DNA of 64,000 nucleotides from Homarus americanus (GCF_018991925.1 NW_024748870.1:3744705-3808704); one strand, 5' to 3'. Numbered from the stretch's first letter, positions 49,084 to 60,725 are shown. Translations and numbers: made by a program. The notes: a model not told the origin generated them from the sequence alone.

Positions 49084-49270
49084 TTGTTGACGGCCAACAA
49101 CCATCAGATGCATATTGTCACGACCACGTTACCAAGCAATTGTCGACTCTATGTGACTATAACCAACACTACGGCACACACACACTGGGCCGCCGCCACC
49201 ACACAAACTCATCCGTCACAGTATAATGAAATTGTCACAGTAACACAAGTCGTAGCAAAAACAAGAAGGA

Positions 49271-49356
49271 AGCGTCTGACGTCACTTCTGTACCGTCTGA
49301 CGTCACTTCTGTAGTGTCTGACGTCACTTCTGTAGCGTCTGACGTTACTTCTGTAG
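49271..49356. repeat. 21-bp tandem array of four CRE-like palindromes
   Basis: GCGTCTGACGTCACTTCTGTA repeats with exact 21-bp spacing. TGACGTCA stands at 49277-49284, 49298-49305 and 49319-49326, and TGACGTTA at 49340-49347. TGACGTCA is the full palindromic cAMP-response element bound by CREB/ATF bZIP dimers. Whether it is functional is inference; no promoter is recognised nearby. Confidence 0.85.
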
Positions 49357-49394
49357 TTAACAAGCAAGAATGAGGAGAGGTTCATACACCATCC

Positions 49395-49572
49395 TGATCA
49401 CCGCTCACCTCCCTCCCTTACCGCTCACCACCCTCCCTCCCTTACCGCTCACCAACCTCCTCCTCACTGCTCACCTCCCTCCTCACCGCTCACCCCCCTC
49501 ACCGCTCACTACCTCCCTCACGCTCACTACCTCCTCACCGCTCACTACCCTCCCTCACCGCTCACCCTCCGT
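49395..49572. repeat. Degenerate minisatellite, unit about 17-25 bp
   Basis: CACCGCTCACTACCTCCCT words repeated about ten times with variable spacing. The PPLPLTTL-type frame is an artefact. Confidence 0.85.
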
Positions 49573-49845
49573 CCTGTAAACAAATGACCCGACGCTGTAA
49601 CTCACACACAAGACGAGGAATCTGTCCACTCAGTTACCAGGGAAGGAAACGTGCAGTAAGTTATCCCCCACACACACACACGAGTTTTACCCAACTTGTA
49701 TAAGATATTACTTATTATTTATTACTCCCAATTGCACTTCTTCGTGTAATGACGGGGTGAACTGAGTAAGATGACCACTAATTTGACGTTACGGGTGGTT
49801 CCTTGAGCAGCGTGAGAGAGAAGGCGACACACACAGAGCTTCACT
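49573..49845. other. Unique non-coding sequence before a possible first exon
   Basis: Contains a short CA run at 49671-49682. No TATA-box or initiator could be fixed with confidence upstream of the ATG at 49846. Confidence 0.3.
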
Positions 49846-49852
49846 ATGGCGG
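49846..49852 (+). CDS. Possible minimal first coding exon (ATG plus donor), tentative
   Basis: GCTTCACTATGGCGG is followed at once by GTGAGTTA, i.e. an ATG with seven coding bases and then a consensus donor. Very short first coding exons of this form are common in housekeeping genes. No downstream exon with a compatible phase was identified: the candidate at 54372 runs into a stop in the required phase. A chance occurrence is quite possible. Confidence 0.15.
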
Positions 49853-50618
49853 GTGAGTTATAATGCCATAAATAGTAAGTATTAGATTACTGAGTCAACA
49901 TAAAACTAGACCACTGGAGCCCAAGACGCCTCACTCCTCCATAATCCATCATATTGTCAAAGATAAGAGTTATTAGGCAAGATATTTTATCGCCACTTCA
50001 TGCTTTTTTCCCCCTACGTATTATATAGTGGTCCCCCACACACACCCCACACACCTAGCTGTACACGGTGTTATCCTGAGGGGATTCCACAACAACTCGA
50101 CATATCTGGTTAACCTAAGGTCGCTTCCCACACGTCTGCATCACTTACTCTATAACAAACACAGCTGGTGTCTACATATTAACAAAAACAGTTTATAGAC
50201 TTAAAGGAAACACCCGATATCAATACTCTAGATACATAATTATAACAGATTCCAAGACTAGAACGAAAGACTAAGACTATGGCGTGTAGGGGGTCGTAGG
50301 GAAGGATTTTCAAGAGGTAAAATAATACCTTTAAATTAACTCTCTAATTCTTGTATTTTAGTCTTCTCTTTATACGATGGAGATCTTCACACCAAAAATG
50401 TTTCTCCTAGACACCAAAGTTCAAGATGTTCAAAGTTCATTAATCTTCAGTAATTCCCGGACTAATTAAGCGCACTAAAAGCTCTTACTTGGCCTCTTAA
50501 CATCAGCTGACCCGCCATGGGATTATTTTTATTAGGCAAGTTTTGTCAGCAGCGTAAGCGAGCAATGGTGAGAGGCCGGGGAGCTGTGGGGGCGTGAAAG
50601 GGCCATCCCACATCACGG

Positions 50619-50657
<39 letters not shown>

Positions 50658-51004
50658 GGGAATGAAGGGAGGTAAAGAAAGAGGAATGAATGAAGAGTTA
50701 ACATAGGGAGGAAGGGCCTACAGTAATAAGAGGTAGAAGAGAAGGGGAGGGGAGGTGTGCTAACTATAACAAGTCTACTTTACTGACGAAACTTTATGAA
50801 TAAATATTACACACACAAAAAAATGTCAGCAAACCACATTCTCAGCAGAGCAACACAACTGCATTTTTCACTAGAACGAGAACTCTAACAATGACGTGAA
50901 TGATTATTTTGGTTAATTACTCCTATAAATTGAGGCTAAGAAAGAAGGCTCCTGTAATTTGGTCGTCTGACTCGTGAGACAGAAATTCACAGTCATCTCT
51001 GCTG

Positions 51005-51039
<35 letters not shown>

Positions 51040-51402
51040 CATCCTTGACCACCGAAGGGTCAAGACGTACCTGGCGCTCCTCTCGGAGCAGCCAGGTCAA
51101 CTGTTAAGTTGGCCCATACCAACCCCCTCCCCTGAACCCTCCTCCCCACCGGAATATCAACAAGTTCTCGCCAGAAGTTACAATTTCATTTAGGAAAGGA
51201 ACGGAACCAGTGTTAAACAGAGGTGAACAGTGGTGAACAGTGCTTAAGTCAGTGAGAACAACTCAACAGTAACAGTCGTACCCAAGTTAACCTTCACACA
51301 GTGAGGTCCCAGGTACCCAGTGATAACGGCCCGCGAGACCCAACAACAACCACCGATGTGTTAATCCGTCTACGATAGGAAGGCCTGGGACCAAACCTCA
51401 CT
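49853..51402. other. Non-coding stretch with (GA)n and (CA)n tracts
   Basis: (GA)n at 50623-50654 and (CA)n at 51007-51037. Otherwise unique sequence without coding motif. Confidence 0.5.
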
Positions 51403-51752
51403 CATATAACACCATCTGTGAGGGAATTACCACAGCACATGTCCCTCATAACACCATATGTGAGGGAATTACTACACCACGTCAAGTCCCTCATCACACC
51501 ATCTGTGAGGGAATTACTACACCACGTCAGGCCCCTCATAACACCATCTGTGAGGGAAATACTACACCACGTGATGCCCCTCATAACACCATCTGTGAGG
51601 GAATTACTACACCACGTGAGGCCCCTCATAACACCATCTGCGAGGGAATTACTACACCACGCCAGGTCCCTCATAACACCATCTGAGGGAACTACTACAC
51701 CACGTGAGTTCCTCCTAACACCATCTGGGAGGGAGTTACTACACTACGAGTT
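51403..51752. repeat. 45-bp minisatellite, about 8 copies
   Basis: CATAACACCATCTGTGAGGG followed by AATTACTACACCACGT(C/G)AGGCCCCT. The unit is a multiple of three, so both strands are open and read a 15-residue repeat (minus MRGLTWCSNSLTDGV; plus ITPSVRELLHHVRPL). The first unit is 42 bp. Codon-level change is not skewed to silent sites, so I treat it as non-coding. Confidence 0.93.
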
Positions 51753-51779
51753 TGCTGTTCAACACCTACATTAATCTGT

Positions 51780-51948
51780 ATGTTCACTGTATGTTCCTTT
51801 ACCTTTCTCTAATGAAGGCTTTTGTTAAACTACCAATGTATGTAATAAGTCATTTATGTCCAATGTATATTTTCAGCCTTCGGGCTGCAGAATTTTTTCA
51901 ATAAACCGTTAATTATTATTTTATTATTATTACACACACACACACACA
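51780..51948 (+). mobile_element. 3' end of a retroelement with UUCG hairpin, AATAAA and ATT tail
   Basis: GTATATTTTCAGCCTTCGGG continues into CTGCAG, forming a CAGCC-UUCG-GGCTG stem-loop. Then TTTTTTCAATAAACCGTTAA and an ATT-rich tail precede a short CA run. The terminal block matches 43076-43145. A hairpin just before the poly-adenylation word and a microsatellite tail are typical of LINE 3' ends. The left boundary is a guess. Confidence 0.55.
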
Positions 51949-53196
51949 CCATCTGGTTAACAGGAACAACTCCAACGAATGAGACTCGACAAATATTAAT
52001 AACATGTTCACTGTCTAACTTTGGTACTGACCTGACCACATTTGATGGTCCGGCCGTGGTTATCGATATCACATCACCCTGACACGCAGACTAAATCCGT
52101 CCCATCGTCTTGACGGAGTGAACACATCGCAGGACTCTGTTACTGATACTCGAACACTATCTGCCGTTAAAATAATTTATACCTTGGACATTTACGTGAG
52201 TCACTCAGAGGCAGCCCACTTCCTCCTTCCTCTGTTCCGTGGAGTTCAACCTTCCCACACTCCCCCTCCTTCCGGGCACACTGTAATCCTCCTCCGGGAC
52301 ACTTCACTCACTCTCTTCCACTACTGGACGCTTCATCCACCTATTCAAATATCCACCATCCACCCAACTCTACCCCTCTTCCTCAAACACTTCATTCACG
52401 CTTCTCTCTACTTTATTCTCTTGTTGTCCCTCTCCTCCTCCCCGACCCACTCCAGTAAGCCACTTGAGGTGGTCACCAACTGCTGCCTGGTGGCCCCTCA
52501 CTGTGGCCCATCTCGACCCGATATTCTAAAAGCTTTACTCCCCAGTGATGGCTGGCCTCCTCCCCACACACATACTGTACACATACGCACACACAAGTGT
52601 TCCCTGCTCACTCCTCCTCTGATTTGTCTTCTTCTGACAGCATTAACACTGCCACCCACCGACCACCACTCTGCCACCGATCCACCACTGACCATCACCT
52701 TGCAACCAACCACCACCAACCTGCCACCAGGCAACATTACCCTGCCCTCCAACCACCAAGTCACCATCACCCTGCCACCCACCACCAGGGTCAGCCAGGG
52801 ACCAGGGCCATAATCTTCTCAGCGGGGGCCGCCCAGCCGGACCATTTCGCCACATCTTGATTCCGAGACGTCTTTTTCAGCAGATTACGGAGGAGCTCTT
52901 CAGGTTTCACAATAATCTGCGCATTATATCATTGTGGCGTCGCTGGTCACGTTAAACAAGGCATAAAGTGGCACTTATTGACCACCTCAGCCTCTGTCAA
53001 GGTCCAGGATCTACAATAATTAGTAAACAAAGAAGAGTAAAATATAACCAACAGCTGACTCAAGCTCTTGGACGACCCGCATAACGTAAATCGCGTCCCA
53101 CAAACCACCCACTGTGTTGGGTGGCTGTCCGCTGGTCACTACAACCACTACTGACTGATACAACCCAGTGTAACTCATCATTATTAGACGGAAACA
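51949..53196. other. Non-coding stretch with CCACC-rich degenerate repeat
   Basis: The 231-residue plus frame 52118-52813 is leucine/proline/histidine-rich through low-complexity sequence and has no domain, so it is not called. 52640-52795 is a degenerate CTGCCACC/ACCATCAC repeat. No gene supported. Confidence 0.45.
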
Positions 53197-53615
53197 ACCC
53201 TCTTAACCGAACTACTGACCATCTAACACCCTCTTAACCGAACTACCGACCATCTAACACCCTCTTAACCGAACTACTGACCATCTAACACCCTCTTAAC
53301 CGAACTACTGACCATCTAACACACTCTTAACCGAACTACTGACCAGCTAACACACTCTTAACCGAACTACTGACCATCTAACACCCTCTTAACCGAACTA
53401 CTGACCATCTAACACCCTCTTAACCGAACTACTGACCATCTAACACCCTCTTAACCGAACTACTGACCATCTAACACACTCTTAACCGAATTACTGACCA
53501 GCTAACACACTCTTAACCGAACTACTGACCATCTAACACCCTCTTAACCGAACTACTGACCATCTAACACCCTCTTAACCGAACTACTGACCAGCTAACA
53601 ACTCTCAACCACACC
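53197..53615. repeat. 31-bp minisatellite, about 13 copies
   Basis: CTCTTAACCGAACTACTGAC followed by CATCTAACACC, very uniform. A CAGCTAACACA variant recurs in two places about 190 bp apart, suggesting a duplicated multi-unit block. Confidence 0.96.
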
Positions 53616-54371
53616 GCTGATCAATTGGTTGGCTCACCGTTTCCCACTTCAGCAAAATAAACGACATGATGAAACTAACTCAACAAAATACGTTGCCAAC
53701 GAAGACTGACACCCGCCGAGGCCGTGTGTGTGTGTATTGAGGATCACTGGTGTATGGGACAGTCAGTTGGCCGCGGCTGTGACTCGTCAACCTGGCGGCG
53801 GCGGGACTGGTGGGCGTGGGGAGGCTGCCGGAACTGATGGGCGTGGGGGGGCTGCCTCACACCAACACGCCTGGTTCAAGTTACATCACATGTTTTCTTA
53901 ATTTGTCGGTTTTAGAAGCCAATTAAGTGTTTTATAATTATGTATAAGACAACATCAAGTGTAATATTGTTTTTGGTCTTCAGTAATGGTGAACACAGTG
54001 GCTTAATATGGAACTACCTGATGCTGCAGTGCTCTCTCCTCCCTCACCTTCTGTGTTATATACTAAAATTCAATAGATTCTCCCCAAATATTTATATATA
54101 AAAGTAATATTTTATTTGCATTCACCTTACAGTACAGTAGACCAAAGCCCAACTTGATATGGTAGTAACCAGCAATGTTTCATGACGTCACTGATAAAAA
54201 TGCTTATTACTTGAAACTATACGAGTACATCAACCACTGTTACCCTCACTGCCACATGTTCTACACAATAAACATACACAGCCCATTAATGTATACCTGG
54301 CGGACTGATACACTGATTGTTAGATGGTCCAGTGTGTGCAACTAACCCTGCCTTGTTTGTCTGTACTCCAG
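53616..54371. other. Non-coding stretch, no feature seen
   Basis: A GGGCGTGGGGAGGCTGCCGG doublet at 53810-53852 is the only local repeat. Confidence 0.4.
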
Positions 54372-54465
54372 CCTTTCCTGCGTCGCCTACCGGCCTGACC
54401 AACCACCTACTTCCTCGCCTACAACACCCATCGCCTGGCAGACCAAAAGTGTCCTAAGACGTGAG
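54372..54465 (+). CDS. Possible internal or 5'-UTR exon, tentative
   Basis: TTTGTCTGTACTCCAG precedes 54372 and GTGAGTGCC follows 54465, giving a 94-bp candidate exon. One frame is open throughout (LSCVAYRPDQPPTSSPTTPI...), with no recognisable domain. It could equally be a non-coding first-gene exon or chance. Confidence 0.25.
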
Positions 54466-57400
54466 GTGAGTGCCACAGGTCATGTGAGCCACCACCTGCT
54501 GTGCCCTTTATGGATCAACAGCCGCTGTCTCCACTGTTTACTGGCACAAGTAACAGCTAGTTAATAACTCTTCCACTCAAAAAACCCTTCAGACGCTTCC
54601 TAAGAATGTGTGTAGTTCCACTTTATTATAAACTTCACGCGATATCCTCTACAAACCGCAATTACTTCACCCAGTCCTCAGCCTGACATATTACTGTGTG
54701 TATTAAGAGACCATCAAACACTGAACAGAAAATATTAATAAATTTACGTTACAGTATTTACATCTTTCCCGCCCTTCTGTTGGTAGAACTGTGAAGCCAC
54801 AAGTTGGTCACACCACAGCAAAATTATCAAGACTAAAAGTCTTGTATCGTGAAAGTTCACTTCCTGTTCACACACTAAAATAGACAGTAAGTTCACTCGA
54901 TAAAAGATAGACGCTTAATGTGTTGTTAAACTTTAATAACTATAATTACTGGTTATACTTGGCGAAGTACTTCTTGAAATATGATTACAAATGACATTCC
55001 TCTGCCAACGAGTGTCATGTGACACGGGTCGAGGAGAAGGTCACCTCTTCGATCTGTGGTGGAAGTTGGCGACCAAACAAACACTGGGTGAGTGTAGAGT
55101 CAGCCGCCCTGCAAACACCATTAGGCATTGTCAATGTTCCCCCCAAATACCGACCTCTCATATTATATGGTCAAGCCCCCCCCCCCCGCATGTCATCACA
55201 TCCCTCAGTGTCATATGTCGTCCAGATGTAGATAGAAAAACCCTGATACAAAACACCTGGTGACCTAGATGTAATTTGAACCAAATTGTTTCTTATCTTT
55301 AATAAAAAAGGTTTCCCTCAGTCTGTAAAACTTTGCCTCGTCAGTTTTTTGTACACCTATTTGGCTGTGGCCAATAACGTCTGCCTGCTTTTTCTTACCT
55401 GAATGAAGATTATATGTAATCAGAACTGTCACAACTTTGAGCTAGCATGTCCTTATTCAAGAGCTTTATTACCACCTTAATACAGGGTGTTGATTATAGT
55501 GGTGTTGTGCTAACTGGATGATTATCCGCACACACACCACTGCCAGGCGGAAAACTTCCACTATTACAGTGAGCCTTTCCTCCACACCTAGGACAGGAAT
55601 TCTCTCTTAAAAAGGCTATTGGAGGTTATAAAGATGGAAGTTTCATGTTAACGTTGGTGACGCCGTTATATTTGTTGTCAGTGATGGCACAGACGTGAGG
55701 TCTTGGTCCTCTAGGGAACACTACTGCTCACACCAGAACTATATTTGGCGCCAATGTTTCCATGTAGCTGCGACGCACAGTACAGTAAGCGGCTCTTGGT
55801 CGTAAGTTTATCATACAGCACTTAACTAGTCACCACCATAACAGACTCAAAGTAAAGTTGTATCCTTACTCTAACTCCAGACTCGTGTTTGACACAGCTC
55901 AAGAACTCCGTGTCTCCCAGTGAGGGTACACAAATGACTGTCGTATCTCCTAAATGGTAATATTTACCCAATATCTCAGAGAAAATAATTTCCATTTTCC
56001 AAAATAACATAATTGAGCATCAGCAGTGCCACGACCTCACGTCACCCCACCAATAATATACTAAAGTGTTTTCTTTCGTCAGCAAATTTTAAAATAACAG
56101 TTTGAAAAGGTATTCAGATACAATATGTCTTATACTTAGTGCGAGATATTTAAGGCGGTCTTCTGTACACCAGAGACAAAAGTCAGGGTCACTAGTTGTT
56201 AAGTTTCTTAAAAACTGAGGCAGCGGCGAGCATTTGCTTGACTATAATATATGGTAAGTTTCCTTTACACTTATGAGAAATAAAGAAGTCTACTGCCTGA
56301 GGTAGTGATGAGGGCAGCTGGGTGTTCTACTGGCGAAGGAATTAGAGAAGTGAATGAGCGGCAGGTGCTGTGGCGAGACCCACTTCCCCCCACCCACTGT
56401 TGACTCAGGCGCCACCACTAGGGTCGGTACCCTCACACTTCACTACCCCGGGATGAGATTTATCTTTCCAAGTGTATTATACAGTTCGTGAACGTCGGTT
56501 ATGGGCAACTATTAGAATACCTTCCTGTGTGTAGACGAGAGGCAGTAGTCATCATCTGCGGTACTGTTTCTCGCCAATTTTCAATGTTCAACCTTGACGC
56601 ATCGGCTGGATGATATTTTAAAACGTGTATTAAATACCACCATGTTTATATTCTATTCACCCCCCCCCCACAAAATAAATAAATGCTTGGTAAAGAAACA
56701 CAAACAGAGGACAGTACAAGGGTGAGGTAAGCCTGTACATGTTCCTCCATCCGCTCCTACACTCCCTTACGCCTCCTTCCCATCCTCTTCCCTCTCCCTC
56801 CCTCAACATAATCAGAGACCCTTGAGTTTCTGGCAAAGAGCCAGCAGCAGTAAGTGACTGATATCATAAGAGGGGAGGGAGGGGAGGAGACGAAAGGCAG
56901 GAAGACAAGAGTGGGAGAGAAGAACACAATAAAGAAACAAATCCACATAAAATGAAGACTAAGATAAAATAAAGCGTAAAGAACAAGTTAGGACGATGAC
57001 TGGACTGGTAGTGAAGCAAGATTAGGCCTCGGGCAAGTCTCGCTGCTCCTTGATAAGATAGTGAGAGCGTGTTATCAGTAAGTCACATACATACACACAC
57101 GAGGTCTTAACACACCTCTCACACCCTACAAACCAGACTTGTTTAATGTAAACTATATTTCTATTATTGCTTTTGAATAAAAAAACCGCCAACTTGTGCA
57201 ATGAACTGAATGTCTCCCAACCATACAGTGTGAAGACGCGAACACCTGCCTGGAACATTAACGAGACAAACACTTATCCAGAGTGTGGAGTAAAATAAAG
57301 TTACAATAAATATAAATAAAGTTATAAAAACTACTGATAAACATCATAATAATACATAGTAATGTTTATTAGCTGAAGAAAGGCGAGGCAACAACGGGAA

Positions 57401-57745
57401 GACGTCGACCCTCCCTCATCACCGATAAAATGGCCTCACAGATAAACAATGAAAGAGCTTATCTCCTTAAGTTATGCTGTTAGATAAAAAGACGGCATTC
57501 AAAGGGCGCTTGGAGTGATGCCTGTCTGGGAAAGTCCCTGTCCCCGACAACAACTGCGTCTGCCTATTGTCTTAGTACTGATAACACACTAATCAAAAAA
57601 AATATTGTGCCGATTATCTTTAGAATTATGAAACTACGAGTATGTCGATAATCATCCTAATCTGTACCTTACTCTAGCTGTTCGACTGTTGTACGTGGGA
57701 CGACCTATCCTCCCAACCCAGGTTCTCCCTAACCCTCAAATTCCA
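54466..57745. other. 3.3 kb of unique non-coding sequence
   Basis: A C-run at about 55178-55187 and a purine-rich stretch at 56870-56895. No open frame with recognisable motif, no tandem array. Confidence 0.4.
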
Positions 57746-57864
57746 GTGTAAAGTCAACGCTTACCCCTCGAACACGTTAGCACGAATCTTTAAAAATATA
57801 TTTACTTTATGTTCCTAAAACCTATCCATATTAACGTGTTCGGGGGTAAGCGTTGACTTTACAC
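57746..57864. repeat. Near-perfect inverted repeat, 34-nt arms, 51-nt loop
   Basis: The left arm begins GTGTAAAGTCAACGCTTACC at 57746 and runs to 57779. The right arm at 57831-57864 is its reverse complement apart from a CTCG/CCCG difference and one end base. Compact enough for a microRNA-like or MITE-like hairpin. No target duplication was found at either side. Confidence 0.85.
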
Positions 57865-57906
57865 CTTGGCTGATCACTGATTAATTACCTGGTTTGTGTG
57901 TTTCAG

Positions 57907-58011
57907 GAGGTGGGGGAGGGATGGACCTAGGCCGCCAGTCTATGCGAGAACAAAAATGTGCCCGAATCCGCCATTTTGAACCTAATAAAAGTTGGAGTGA
58001 GGAGCGTCGGT
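57907..58011 (+). CDS. Possible exon, tentative
   Basis: GTTTGTGTGTTTCAG precedes 57907 and GTAAGC follows 58011. In the 105-bp span only one frame is open, reading MDLGRQSMREQKCARIRHFE and a basic/acidic continuation. No known motif. It lies 40 bp right of the inverted repeat. Confidence 0.22.
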
Positions 58012-58212
58012 GTAAGCGATTATCTCATATATCATGTCAAGTGTAAATGACGCGTTTTATAAAAGATTAACACATTGATGCTGTATGCGGGTTACGTCTA
58101 TAAGCAGCACCCCCCTCCCCCCCTAGTGAACTATTATTGCTAATAATAATGTTATAATTTTGTCTGGACCATGACTGTGAGGCCTCTTGTCACGAAGGAC
58201 GGTGGTACTCAC

Positions 58213-58251
58213 TTAACTGGATCCAAGTGAAGGTACTTCATTCAGACTTAC
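58213..58251 (-). other. Possible 39-bp non-coding exon (minus strand), tentative
   Basis: On the minus strand TTTTCTTCTTTTTTTCAG ends at 58252 and GTGAGTACC follows 58213. Both are good splice words, but all three frames of the 39 bp contain a stop. If real it would be a 5'-UTR or poison exon, conceivably of the same minus-strand gene as 2531-2744. Confidence 0.2.
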
Positions 58252-58939
58252 CTGAAAAAAAGAAGAAAATGAGTTAAACAATTTAGTTAACAATATTCAT
58301 TCACACACTATATATAAACTATATGCATACAGACCGGTAACACAATGGCGGTATAGGGGAAACGATGACAATAAACAACTGCAACACGTCCCTCACCACC
58401 AGTAATGAACTATGTCACAATAAGGACAGGGAACTTTGCTACAGAGGTTAGTCCTTTTGAGACAAGTGTTTTTAGTTGTTGGAGTACAGGGTTCAGCCAG
58501 GCCACACTTCCCTGTGCACGTCTGCCACCTATCGGGAGTTTTGTACGTGGTGAGGGGGACAAGATAGTGTGTTCGTTGTGTTTATTCTTGCATCACCATA
58601 CCGGTACTTGCGGAAACAATTATTTGGAGGATATAATTATTTAATTCTGAGAAAATATCATCATTAACATCATTATTATTACTCCAAGTAACAATATCTG
58701 GGAGCGTAAAATGGTCGTCGCCACGGTTTACATATTTAGTCTAATTTTGTTTACGGGGTGACTAAGATGTAGAGGAAGTGGGTATGATGACCACACGATC
58801 AACGGGAGTCCTTACACATGTGGTGAGGGAAGAGTCTCACCAGCACCGCCCCTAACACGTGTCCCCATTATGTGTGATTCCCGTGTCCGGCCTCCAACGA
58901 CCCAGCTGCTTGCACGTCTCACCCTGCACCACACCATCT
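58252..58939. other. Non-coding stretch, no feature seen
   Basis: Unique sequence. The plus frame 58405-58644 has no recognisable motif. Confidence 0.4.
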
Positions 58940-59075
58940 ACATCCACTGCACCACAACCCACCCCTGCACCACACCCACCCTGCCCCCACACCCTGCATC
59001 ACACCCCCCACACCCTGCACCCCACACACCCTGCATCACACCCACCCACCCCCTGCACCACACCACCCACACCAT
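58940..59075. repeat. Degenerate CACCCTGCA repeat
   Basis: CACCCTGCACCACACC-type units of about 16-20 bp, seven or so copies. The PHTLHHTP frames are artefacts. Confidence 0.8.
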
Positions 59076-60484
59076 TTTAATAACGTAGCGTTAAACAAGG
59101 AATTGACGAGTCATGGTCCGTATCAAACACACACACACACACACTACGAAACAGGATTTGAGTTGAAGCAAATATTTGTTCCACTTGTGACTCAGTTTCC
59201 GGGTTGAGGGTGTAAGAGGTTTCCTTATCCTCCTCCCCCCCTCTCTCTCTCTACCCTAAGATAAGGCCGGTATAGTTCAAGCCCTCTTATCAAGAACAAG
59301 AGCTTTCCCACAGGTAAGGGGCGTGTGATTCAACAAGTGCCCGGCAGGTGTACAAGAGGTAAGTCCACAAAAGACACACCTGAAGCACACTGTTGCCACA
59401 AGCAGAGACAACCTTTCATACTCTCTCTTTCTCCATCAACACCGCCAATAAATAAACTAAGGAATGATGGGAGATTAACAGGATACACTCTGAGGTCAAA
59501 TAAAGCCTCATTTGAAACCAATTGTCCAAAATTTTATTAATTCGTGTGTCACTGTGGAGGCAACAGGAGGGAGGGGTAAGTCGCATGGAGTGTAGTGATA
59601 ACGTTATCGCGGGTCAAGAGTGGGTTAGAGACACCAAGGTCCTCCTTCCCCCACCTTCAGGTTCCGCGCCCCTCAGACCCAAACCATTATTTCCCACTCA
59701 CTCACCTTCTTTTAATTAAACTTAAGTTAAGTCTATCCTCAGGTATAATAAGTACAGAAGTCTTCTCCTTCACTGCACCTTAATAAAGTATCAATGAAAT
59801 AAAGTTGTAGATGAAAGAAATGTTTATTACAATTTATTTTGAGTTACGATAGAGACGCCGGTTCCCGAACCTCCTCTGCACGGAATAACTGACACATCTA
59901 ACACAAGAGTCCGTCAGCTGTTACACCATTAATAGCCATGATCCGTTCCTCAGTTATTATTCCGTGTGTAGATGATTCCTGTACGAGGATGGTCTGGCAG
60001 GCGTGGAGAGGTGGAGGTAACCACAGCCCTAGTGGTCTATCTCACCCACCACTTGATCATCCGTGGCAAGTTATGAATGGCCAGATAACAATGATAAACC
60101 CAGAGATAACATCACATTACCAGCGGCCATCATGTATCACCCCAGCGTAACCATTACAGGTGTAGAGGAACAACCACTAAAGCACAACAAACCATCAATA
60201 TTGACCACGTTACTTAACCCACAGCTCCTTGTTACTTACAACGGGGTGATGTTACACACCCCGCCGCCCTGCACCCCCCCCCCCACACCCTGCACCACCC
60301 CACCGCCCCGCACCACACATCACCCCCACACTGACTACTACTACGGTACTACTTATACTACTACTATTTCTTCCCACAGAGTCTAGCCACAGAAGTAAGT
60401 ATCCTCGCCTGGTTCGGTCGGCATTAATCAGAACCAGACTGGGACGTGGGTGAGGGAGGCTGTAGGAGCAACTGAGGGAGAATG
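59076..60484. other. Non-coding stretch, no gene supported
   Basis: A short CA run at 59128-59145, a CT run at 59239-59252, and C-rich CCCCGCACCACA words at 60262-60330. Nothing coding is recognised. Confidence 0.4.
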
Positions 60485-60725
60485 GGAAGACTAAGAAAGG
60501 GGGAAGAGAGTGAGGGGGAGGAGGGAGGGGGAGGAGGGAGGGGGAGGGTGAAGCAGGAAGGGGAGTGAAAGAAGGGAACGTGAAAGGAGGGGGTGAGACT
60601 GAAGGAGGAGGGGGAAGACTAGCGGAGGTGGGGGAGATTAGAAGATGTGGGGGGATACTGGAGGAGGTGGGGGAGACTAGTGGAGGTGGGGAAGATTGGA
60701 AGAGGTGGGGGAGGAGGGAGACTAG
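60485..60725. repeat. Degenerate polypurine repeat (GGGGGAGGA / GGAGGTGGGGGAGACTAG)
   Basis: The plus strand is almost all purine for 240 bp. The left part is GGGGGAGGAGGGA; the right part repeats GGAGGTGGGGGAGACTAG about six times at roughly 25-27 bp. Several G-triplet clusters could form quadruplexes. Confidence 0.8.

Noticed and set aside
52118..52813. 231-residue plus-strand frame
   Set aside because: Low-complexity Leu/Pro/Thr/His sequence. The last third is a CCACC repeat. No domain and no splice structure.
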